DNA of 12,655 bases from an uncultured Sutterella sp. (lineage in GTDB: Bacteria; Pseudomonadota; Gammaproteobacteria; Burkholderiales; Burkholderiaceae_F): assembly GCA_900764215.1 (NCBI GenBank), contig CAAFNI010000177.1, positions 1 through 12,655 of the forward strand, given 5' to 3'. Below are positions 7,504 through 12,655 of this stretch, piece after piece. Numbering within the stretch: the first letter of the stretch is position 1; each line of letters starts with the position of its first letter. Under the pieces are notes generated by a model. That model did no database searches and was not told the DNA's origin. It saw only the letters and a list, made by a program, of their open reading frames with translations. The position numbers and the translations under genes were made by a program.

Positions 7504-7830
7504 ATGGACGACCACGACCCGGAAGGCTTCTCCACAATCACGCCTGAGGAGGCCAAGGCCATGATGGGCGGCGACGTTGTGATTCTTGACGTGCGCGAAC
7601 CCGCCGAATTCGCGACGGGTCACGTGCCCGGCGCCGTCAACGTGCCCTTGGGCGACATCCGCTTGGGCCGCATCCTTCCCGAATGCCCTGATCTTGACAA
7701 GACCGTGCTCATCTATTGCCGCTCGGGCCGCCGCAGCGACATCGGCGGCCGCATCATGGCCGCAAGCGGCTACCGCGACGTGCGCAACTTTCTCGGCGTC
7801 GTGCAGTGGCCCTACGAGCTCGTGCGCTGA
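7504..7830 (+). CDS. Single-domain rhodanese-like sulfurtransferase
   Basis: The protein has 108 residues starting at the ATG at 7504, which has an AGGAGG 6 bases upstream; an in-frame ATG at 7462 lies inside the preceding hairpin and lacks such a site. Rhodanese landmarks are in order: ITPEEAK, VVILDVREPAEFATGHVPGA (25-44, the CH2A-like region), VLIYCRSGRRS (68-78) with the predicted catalytic Cys72 in a six-residue loop C-R-S-G-R-R, and a C-terminal FLGVVQW. The loop length suits sulfur rather than phosphate substrates. Such proteins carry a persulfide and move sulfur to acceptors; the partner here is unknown. There is no signal peptide, so it is cytoplasmic, like GlpE. The gene stands alone, with 177 bases to leuC. 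Confidence 0.93.
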   Translation: MDDHDPEGFSTITPEEAKAMMGGDVVILDVREPAEFATGHVPGAVNVPLGDIRLGRILPECPDLDKTVLIYCRSGRRSDIGGRIMAASGYRDVRNFLGVVQWPYELVR

Positions 7831-7895
7831 GCCTTCGCCAAACGGCTGAGGCCGGGCTGCATGAGCAGAGGGAGGCTAGGGGACTTTCCGAATAC

Positions 7896-7924
7896 GAAAA
7901 TCTATGATTGGATGTAAGATTTTC
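7896..7924. promoter_or_regulatory. 29-bp dyad upstream of leuC, candidate operator
   Basis: GAAAATCT (7896-7903) and AGATTTTC (7917-7924) form a perfect 8-bp inverted repeat around 13 bases. It sits in an AT-rich island between the rhodanese and leuC. The geometry (long spaced dyad in a promoter-like region) suits a dimeric regulator such as a LysR-type protein. TATGAT (7903-7908) inside it could be a -10 element, but no matching -35 was found. No known operator is claimed. Confidence 0.4.
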
Positions 7925-7956
7925 TACGGATGAAATGCCGTCTCCTTTCTTCAAGC

Positions 7957-7972
7957 GCTCTTCTTGAAGAGC
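7957..7972. promoter_or_regulatory. Small perfect palindrome in the leuC leader
   Basis: GCTCTTC-TT-GAAGAGC is perfectly self-complementary. As RNA it gives a 6-bp stem with a CTTG tetraloop, 35 bases before the leuC start. It may influence leuC translation or be a protein site; chance is also possible. Confidence 0.3.
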
Positions 7973-8007
7973 AGCATTCGGGGACGGCCGCACTTGGAGA
8001 AGCCGCC

Positions 8008-9411
8008 ATGGCCCGGACCCTGTACCAGAAGATTCTAGAAAAGCATGTGGTGCGCACGATAGACGAGAACACCGTTCTTCTCTATGTAGATCTGCACTTT
8101 GCCAACGAATACACGAGCCCGCAGGCTTTTGCGGGTCTTGCCGAGCGCGGCGCGACGGCTTTCGCGCCCGACGCGCACCTCTGCGTGGTCGACCACATCA
8201 TTCCGAGCGCGGACGTCTCGCCGCGCGTCATCGCCGATGCGGCTTCGCTGCGGCAGGCGCAAACCCTCGAGGCCAACTGCCGGCGCAACGGCATCGAGGC
8301 TTTTTACGGTCCCGACGATGCTCATCAGGGCATTGAGCATGTTGTGGTGGACGAGCAGGGGCTTGTGCGTCCGGGCATGGTCGTCATCTGCGGCGACAGC
8401 CACACGACGACTCACGGCGCGCTCGGCGCGCTTGGATTCGGCATCGGGACTTCTGAAATAGAGCATATTCTTGCGACGCAGACGCACGTCTACCGGCTCG
8501 CCCGGACGATGCTCATCCGCATCGGAGGCAGGCTCCCCGAGGGCTCGACGGCCAAGGATCTTGCGCTCGCGGTGCTTCGCGAGATCAGTGCCCGAGGGGC
8601 GCTCGGCCATGTCGTCGAGTACCAGGGAGAGGCTGTCGATGCCCTGTCGGTCGAAGGGCGCATGACGCTCTGCAATCTGACCGTTGAGGCGGGAGCCCGC
8701 GGTGCGCTGATCGCACCCGACGGAAAGACGGCGGCCTGGGTTGAAGCGCATGCGCCGGATCTCGCGGGATCCGGGCTCGAGGCCGCGCGCGCCTACTGGA
8801 GAACGCTTGCGCCTGACGAAGGCGCGGCATATGACCGCACGATTGTCCTGGATGCCTCGACCGTCAAGCCCATGGTCACCTGGGGAACGAGCCCTGACCA
8901 GTGTGCGGCGATCGACGAGGCGCTTCCTTCGCCGGACGACTTTGAGGATCCGATTGCGCGGGCGGCCGCCGAGCGCGGCCTTGCCTATCAGGGACTTGAG
9001 CCCGGCATGGTGCTCGAAGGCGTGCCGGTTCAGCACGTTTTCATCGGATCCTGCACCAATGCGCGCCTGGCGGATCTGCGCGCAGCCGCGGCCGTTCTCA
9101 AAGGGCGGCATGTGGCGCCGGGCGTTCGCGCCCAAGTGGTGCCGGGCTCCATGGAGGTGCGCCGCCGGGCTGAAGAGGAGGGCCTGGCGCAGATCTTTCG
9201 CGACGCGGGTTTCGAGTGGCGAAAGAGCGGCTGTTCGCTCTGCCTCTGCATGAACGACGACATTCTGGAGGCGGGCGTCCGCTGCGCCTCCACGACGAAC
9301 CGCAATTTCGAGGGCCGCCAGGGACGCGGCGCCCGCACCCATCTCGTAAGCCCCCAGATGGCTGCGGCCGCTGCCGTGACCGGCAGATTCACCGACTGGC
9401 GCCGGCTTTGA
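8008..9411 (+). CDS. leuC: 3-isopropylmalate dehydratase large subunit
   Basis: From ATG 8008 the protein is 467 residues, the normal LeuC length, starting MARTLYQKILEKHVV; GGAGA lies 7 bases upstream. An in-frame ATG at 7930 would add 26 residues not found in the family. LeuC with LeuD isomerises 2- to 3-isopropylmalate in leucine synthesis, an aconitase-type reaction using a 4Fe-4S cluster. The three cluster cysteines are present: Cys349 in FIGSCTNAR, and Cys409 and Cys412 in SGCSLC. ICGDSHTTTHGA, FGIGTSEIEHILATQT and the C-terminal ASTTNRNFEGRQGRGARTHLVSP region follow the family closely. An extra Cys occurs in CLCMN, where CLAMN is usual. leuD starts 11 bases after the stop, so the two are cotranscribed. 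The exposed cluster makes the enzyme oxygen-sensitive in general. Confidence 0.97.
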   Translation: MARTLYQKILEKHVVRTIDENTVLLYVDLHFANEYTSPQAFAGLAERGATAFAPDAHLCVVDHIIPSADVSPRVIADAASLRQAQTLEANCRRNGIEAFYGPDDAHQGIEHVVVDEQGLVRPGMVVICGDSHTTTHGALGALGFGIGTSEIEHILATQTHVYRLARTMLIRIGGRLPEGSTAKDLALAVLREISARGALGHVVEYQGEAVDALSVEGRMTLCNLTVEAGARGALIAPDGKTAAWVEAHAPDLAGSGLEAARAYWRTLAPDEGAAYDRTIVLDASTVKPMVTWGTSPDQCAAIDEALPSPDDFEDPIARAAAERGLAYQGLEPGMVLEGVPVQHVFIGSCTNARLADLRAAAAVLKGRHVAPGVRAQVVPGSMEVRRRAEEEGLAQIFRDAGFEWRKSGCSLCLCMNDDILEAGVRCASTTNRNFEGRQGRGARTHLVSPQMAAAAAVTGRFTDWRRL

Positions 9412-9422
9412 GGAACAGCATC

Positions 9423-10082
9423 ATGGAAAAACTCACCACGCTCACGGCCGTTGCCGCTCCGCTTCCGATCGACAACTGCGACACCGACCAGATCATGCCC
9501 AAGCAGTTCCTGCGCGGCATCGACAAGTCCGGACTCGCGCAAGGGGTCTTCTTCAACATGCGCTGCAATCCGGACGGATCTCCAAGGCCCGGCTGCGTCT
9601 TCAACAGTCCGGGATTTGAGAAAACCGCGATCATCTGTGCGGGTCCGAACTTCGGCTGCGGTTCGAGCCGGGAACATGCCGTCTGGGGGCTCATGCAGAT
9701 GGGCATCCGCGCCGTCATCGCGCCGGGCTTCGGAGAAATCTTCTACTCGAACTGCTTCAACAACGGACTGCTCGCCTGCCGCGTGACGCCCGAGGCCTCC
9801 GTCGAGATCATGGACGCGCTCTCCGACACGAAGCCCGTTATGCTGACGGTTGATCTCGCTCTCCGGGAAATTCGCCTGGAGGGCAGAGTCTGGCCCTTTG
9901 AGGTTGCGCCGAGACACCGCACCATGCTCATGGAAGGGCTTGACATGACCGCGGCGACGCTTCGGGAGATCAATGAGATCAAACGCTTCAGGGCGGCGCA
10001 CGAAGCCGAATTTCCCTGGATGACGGGGCTCGCCGGAAAGGCGAAGCGGCGCCTCGAAGGAGGATTCGGCTGCAGTCGATAA
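9423..10082 (+). CDS. leuD: 3-isopropylmalate dehydratase small subunit
   Basis: This 219-residue protein has the normal LeuD length and forms the swivelling, substrate-recognising domain of the LeuCD isomerase. The family motifs DTDQIMPKQFL (20-30) and GPNFGCGSSREHA (74-86) are intact, followed by GIRAVIAPGFGEIFYSNCFNNGLL. The ribosome-binding sequence GAGGAA overlaps the leuC stop codon (TGAGGAA), so translation is probably coupled to leuC. The gene is followed by a strong terminator rather than leuB, which normally comes next in Betaproteobacteria, so leucine synthesis needs a leuB elsewhere in the genome. Confidence 0.97.
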   Translation: MEKLTTLTAVAAPLPIDNCDTDQIMPKQFLRGIDKSGLAQGVFFNMRCNPDGSPRPGCVFNSPGFEKTAIICAGPNFGCGSSREHAVWGLMQMGIRAVIAPGFGEIFYSNCFNNGLLACRVTPEASVEIMDALSDTKPVMLTVDLALREIRLEGRVWPFEVAPRHRTMLMEGLDMTAATLREINEIKRFRAAHEAEFPWMTGLAGKAKRRLEGGFGCSR

Positions 10083-10118
10083 GACGGTTGGATTCGGGAG
10101 GCAAAAATCGCTGCACGA

Positions 10119-10150
10119 GGGGACAGGCATGTTGCTCGTCCCCCTTTTTT
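10119..10150 (+). terminator. Intrinsic terminator of leuCD
   Basis: GGGGAC (10119-10124) pairs with GTCCCC (10138-10143). The stem extends inward past a 2-bp mismatch with GCA (10127-10129) and TGC (10133-10135) and a TGT loop. Six T residues follow at 10145-10150. This is the clearest rho-independent terminator in the window, 37 bases after the leuD stop. Confidence 0.85.
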
Positions 10151-10521
10151 ATCTATGAGCGCGAACAAATGCTTGGTTAATGTACCGTACATAATGAAAA
10201 AGGTTCGGTACATAAGGAGGGATGAGGTGTGCTTGTGAGTCGAATCGAGGGCTGGAGGGAAGTAGTTTTTGAATATGTTCGGTTGTGACTTTTGATATGT
10301 ATGGAGCAGACATAAGGTGCTTTGTCCTGCGTTCGTAGCGTAGACCGCATTCTCAGGCCGTGGTCGGCTTGATGAAGGGCAAGACAAAAAAGCTCAGCAA
10401 GGGTGGTGGCTGAGATCGGACAGCACAATGAGGTCAAGCTCCTGCGGCTCAAGAGGCTGAGGAGCAGCTTCCCGAGGTCAAGATCTCTCCAGAAAACTCA
10501 TTATTCATAGGACTGCACACC
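10151..10521. other. Long intergenic region with no supported gene
   Basis: About 370 bases separate the leuCD terminator from the lyase gene. The first part is AT-richer than its surroundings and carries the GTACAT operator-like array (separate entry). Only short frames exist, for example a GTG frame at 10235-10288 (17 codons) and one at 10406-10510 (34 codons), neither with a well-placed ribosome-binding site or a recognised product. A weak promoter-like pair, TTGAAT (10269-10274) and TGATAT (10293-10298) with an 18-base spacer, could serve the lyase gene. I see no tRNA or known riboswitch here. It may be a regulated long 5' leader or a decayed gene. Confidence 0.5.
10180..10213. promoter_or_regulatory. 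Operator-like GTACAT array
   Basis: ATGTACCGTACAT (10180-10192) is a perfect palindrome with a central C. A further half-site, CGGTACAT (10206-10213), is the exact inverted copy of ATGTACCG (10180-10187). The two direct GTACAT half-sites start 21 bases apart, about two helical turns, so bound proteins would lie on one face of the DNA. It lies 30 bases after the leuCD terminator and about 310 bases before the lyase gene, whose expression it most likely controls. The regulator is unknown. Confidence 0.5.
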
Positions 10522-11871
10522 ATGCCTTCCACCGCCATTGATTCCCTGATTCACGGCTGCATGTTCTCCACGGACGAAATGCGTGAAATCTTCTCCGACA
10601 AGTCCTGGGTTCAGAAATGGCTCGACACCGAGGCCGCACTGGCCAAAGCTCAGGCCGAACTCGGCGTGATTCCGCAGGAAAAGGCAGACATCATCAACGA
10701 ATATGCCCGTGCCGAGCTCCTCGATATTCCTTCGATCGGTGAGTTCTACAAGTCCTCCATCACCATTGTTCCGCTTCTCAAGGCCTTCAAGGCGGTGCTC
10801 CCCGACAATGCGGGCGAGTTCGTCCATTGGGGCGCCACGTCTCAGGACATTGTTGACACGGGCATCGTTCTTCTTGAGCGGGATGCCTACGAGGTCATTC
10901 TGCGCGACATGAAGCGTTGCCGCGAATACTGCCTCGACCTTGCTAAAAAGTATCGCAACACCGTGATGGCCGGGCGAACCCACGTCGTTCACGCCATTCC
11001 GATCACCTTTGGCTACAAGGCCGCCGTCTGGGCCGATGAACTCGGCCGCGACATCGTTCGGCTCGAGCAGATGGCTCCGCGCGTCTTCGTGGGCGAAATG
11101 GCCGGCGCTGTCGGCACGCTCGCCTCCCAGCCTGAAAAGGGGCTTGAGACGCAAATGCGCATGTTCGAAATCCTTGGACTTGAAGTGCCGACCATTGCCT
11201 GGCACGTCGCCCGCGACAACCAAGCGGAGTTTGTGAGCGTGCTTGCCCTGTGCGCCGGCACGCTTGGACGCATCAATCACGAAATCCTCACGTTGCAGCG
11301 CACTGAAATTCTGGAACTTGAAGAGCCGTTCTTCATGGGGAAAGTCGGCAGCTCCACCATGCCGCACAAGCGCAACCCGGCCGTTCTTGAAAACGTGCTT
11401 GCGCTTTGCCGCAATGTCCGCAGCATTGCACCGTCGATCGTTGAGAGCATGGTCAGTGAAAACGAGCGGGACTGGGGTTGCTTCCTCTCCGAATGGGAAG
11501 CCATTCCGCGCGCCTGCCACATGCTCGGCTGCGCGCTGGAAAAATCCGCAAACATTCTCAAGAACCTCATCGTCTATCCGAAGCACATGGAGCGCAACCT
11601 ATTCGCTCAGAAGGGTCTGATGATGTCCGAATGCGTGATGATGCACCTCGCGGCCAAGCTCGGCCGCATGACCGCCCACGGCATCGTCTACAAGTCCTGC
11701 ATGGAGGCTTATGAAAAGGAAATCCCGCTCAAGGAAGTGCTCATGAAGACGCCGGAGGTCGCGGAGGCCTTTACGGAGGACGAAATCGACCACATGCTCA
11801 ATCCGCATACCTACATCGGCTTGGCTCCGGAATTCGTTGACCGCGTTGTCGCGAAGTGGGAAGAAAAGTAA
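10522..11871 (+). CDS. Fumarase/aspartase superfamily lyase, adenylosuccinate lyase-like
   Basis: This 449-residue protein belongs to the superfamily of adenylosuccinate lyase, argininosuccinate lyase, fumarase and 3-carboxymuconate cycloisomerase. Three conserved regions are seen: GATSQD (104-109), GRTHVVHA (151-158) and the mobile signature loop GSSTMPHKRNP (276-286) with the likely catalytic Ser278. The C-terminal part (about 345-445) resembles the adenylosuccinate-lyase C domain. The signature loop and N-terminus (LDTEAALAKAQAELGVIP) lean towards the PcaB type, while GRTHVVHAIPITFG leans towards PurB, so substrate cannot be read. Most members cleave a C-N or C-O bond and release fumarate. 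AGGA precedes the ATG by 9 bases. A dicarboxylate transporter follows, with no purine gene adjacent, which favours a catabolic lyase over housekeeping purB. The enzyme family is certain, the reaction is not. Confidence 0.9.
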   Translation: MPSTAIDSLIHGCMFSTDEMREIFSDKSWVQKWLDTEAALAKAQAELGVIPQEKADIINEYARAELLDIPSIGEFYKSSITIVPLLKAFKAVLPDNAGEFVHWGATSQDIVDTGIVLLERDAYEVILRDMKRCREYCLDLAKKYRNTVMAGRTHVVHAIPITFGYKAAVWADELGRDIVRLEQMAPRVFVGEMAGAVGTLASQPEKGLETQMRMFEILGLEVPTIAWHVARDNQAEFVSVLALCAGTLGRINHEILTLQRTEILELEEPFFMGKVGSSTMPHKRNPAVLENVLALCRNVRSIAPSIVESMVSENERDWGCFLSEWEAIPRACHMLGCALEKSANILKNLIVYPKHMERNLFAQKGLMMSECVMMHLAAKLGRMTAHGIVYKSCMEAYEKEIPLKEVLMKTPEVAEAFTEDEIDHMLNPHTYIGLAPEFVDRVVAKWEEK

Positions 11872-11890
11872 TTCCGCTCCCTCTTCAAGG

Positions 11891-11926
11891 GCCTGCACCG
11901 GATGTCACTTCCGGTGCGGGCTTTCT
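11891..11926 (+). terminator. 12-bp hairpin between the lyase and transporter genes
   Basis: GCCTGCACCGGA (11891-11902) pairs with TCCGGTGCGGGC (11910-11921), with one G-T wobble, around a 7-base loop. TTTCT follows at 11922-11926. It has the form of an intrinsic terminator with a short T-run, 20 bases after the lyase stop and 25 before the transporter start. It probably reduces rather than blocks read-through, since no separate promoter for the transporter is visible in the short space left. Confidence 0.6.
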
Positions 11927-11951
11927 CCAACCCAAGAATTCAAGACTCAAA

Positions 11952-12655
11952 ATGGACAAGGAAAAACTCATTCGCTGGTGCGTGCCTCTGGCGACTCTCG
12001 TCATTCTGTGGCTGTGTCCAGCACCGGACGGTCTCAAGCCTCAGGCCTGGCACATGTTTGCGATCTTTGCCGCCACCATTGCCGGCATTCTGACCGCCCC
12101 CATCTCTTCCGGCGCACTGATGTTCATTGCGCTTGCCGTGACCTACTTCACCAATACGCTGGCGCTAGGGGATGTTCTGAAGGGCTTTTCTTCGGGCACC
12201 GTGTGGATGATTTTCTCCGCCTACGTGCTGTCGCTTGGCTTCGTGCAGTCGGGCCTCGGTCGACGCATTGCCTACAAAACGCTATCGCTGTTTGGCGGCT
12301 CTTCGCTCGGCGTAGCCTACTCGCTCGGAATCGCCGACCTGATCATGGCGCCCGCCATGCCTTCCGTGACGGCTCGTTCCGGCGGTATCGTGCTGCCGAT
12401 TGCCAAGTCCATCACTCAGGTTCTAGGATCACAGCCTGGTCCTACGGGCAAGCGAATAGGCGACTTTCTCATCATGACCTGCTTTCAGTTCACACCGATT
12501 ACGGGTGCCATGTTCTTGACCGGCATGGCAGCCAACCCGCTTTGCGCTCAGCTTGCGCATGACGGGCTCGGCATTGAGCTTACTTGGGGCGAGTGGTTCC
12601 TTGCGGCCGCCGTGCCCTCCATGATCTGGTTCGTCCTGCTTCCGCCTCTCACCTA
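11952..12655 (+). CDS. DASS-type (CitT/SdcS-like) dicarboxylate transporter, 5' part
   Basis: The frame is open from ATG 11952 to the window edge, giving the first 234 residues of an inner-membrane carrier. Hydrophobic spans begin at about residue 10 (VPLATLVILWL). FSSGTVWMIFSAYVLSLGFVQSGLGRRIAY and APAMPSVTARSGGIVLPIAKSI are family hallmarks of the divalent anion:Na+ symporter group; the S-V-T motif corresponds to the S-N-T substrate and sodium site, with Val in place of the usual Asn. Members import or exchange succinate, fumarate, citrate or tartrate, with sodium or by antiport. No clear Shine-Dalgarno precedes the ATG (AATTCAAGACTCAAA), so the start rests on N-terminal fit. The gene lies 80 bases after the lyase and probably shares its substrate or product. 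Confidence 0.9.
   Translation, partial: MDKEKLIRWCVPLATLVILWLCPAPDGLKPQAWHMFAIFAATIAGILTAPISSGALMFIALAVTYFTNTLALGDVLKGFSSGTVWMIFSAYVLSLGFVQSGLGRRIAYKTLSLFGGSSLGVAYSLGIADLIMAPAMPSVTARSGGIVLPIAKSITQVLGSQPGPTGKRIGDFLIMTCFQFTPITGAMFLTGMAANPLCAQLAHDGLGIELTWGEWFLAAAVPSMIWFVLLPPLT

Noticed and set aside
7831..7852. Imperfect hairpin right after the rhodanese gene (GCCTTCGCC / GGCTGAGGC)
   Set aside because: Two central mismatches and no T-run; too weak to call a terminator.
7930..8007. Longer LeuC start at ATG 7930
   Set aside because: There is no ribosome-binding site and the added 26 residues are not part of LeuC; ATG 8008 has GGAGA and begins with the family N-terminus.
8035..9342. Minus-strand open frame of 435 codons opposite leuC
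   Set aside because: It mirrors the leuC codon pattern and has no family resemblance, no ribosome-binding site and no promoter evidence.
10235..10260. tRNA T-loop-like GAGTCGAATC in the intergenic region
   Set aside because: No cloverleaf, acceptor stem or anticodon arm could be built around it.
10501..11586. Minus-strand open frame of 361 codons opposite the lyase gene
   Set aside because: It is antisense to a protein with clear superfamily signatures; no domain is visible in the shadow frame.
10522..11871. Naming the lyase purB
   Set aside because: The signature loop and N-terminus are as close to PcaB-type proteins as to PurB, and the neighbour is a transporter, so a purine role is not supported.
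11837..12562. Plus-strand 241-codon frame overlapping the lyase end and the transporter
   Set aside because: It is a different frame from the DASS transporter, which has clear hydrophobic spans and motifs; this one is Arg/Ser/His-rich and has no plausible start.

Overview
The window is a GC-rich, almost wholly plus-strand stretch of a proteobacterial chromosome. Gene order and protein character point to Betaproteobacteria, Burkholderiales, and tentatively to a Sutterella/Parasutterella-like gut lineage. The class call rests on the accD-folC-SPOR-cvpA-purF block, a betaproteobacterial-style AccD C-terminus, an E. coli-type PurF and a LeuC/LeuD pair. The family-level guess is an inference from overall impression only.

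Region 1 (1-5361) is a housekeeping block. It holds the 3' end of accD (fatty-acid synthesis), folC (folate polyglutamylation), a membrane-anchored SPOR-domain protein (cell division/peptidoglycan), cvpA (membrane protein) and purF (first step of purine synthesis). Hairpins follow accD, the SPOR gene, cvpA and purF, so the block is probably several transcription units.

Region 2 (5362-7830) departs from the usual order. In Pseudomonas and many Burkholderiales metZ follows purF. Here there is a 618-residue, acidic, helical protein that I do not recognise and that carries an internal repeat, closed by a strong symmetrical terminator-like hairpin. A single-domain rhodanese follows.

Region 3 (7831-10150) is leuC-leuD, both subunits of isopropylmalate isomerase (leucine synthesis). 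They are preceded by a 29-bp dyad and closed by a clear intrinsic terminator. leuB is absent from the 3' side. In related genomes leuCDB lies upstream of accD, so this segment looks rearranged.

Region 4 (10151-12655) starts with about 370 bp of apparently non-coding DNA containing an operator-like GTACAT array. It is followed by a fumarase/adenylosuccinate-lyase superfamily enzyme and the 5' part of a DASS-type dicarboxylate transporter, separated by a hairpin that could attenuate transcription into the transporter. The pair suggests uptake or exchange of a C4-type acid coupled to a lyase that probably releases fumarate; the substrate is unknown.

I found no tRNA, rRNA, CRISPR array, intact insertion sequence or phage gene. 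The items most worth a second look are the repeat-containing protein after purF, the lyase-transporter pair with its upstream operator array, and the rearranged leu locus.
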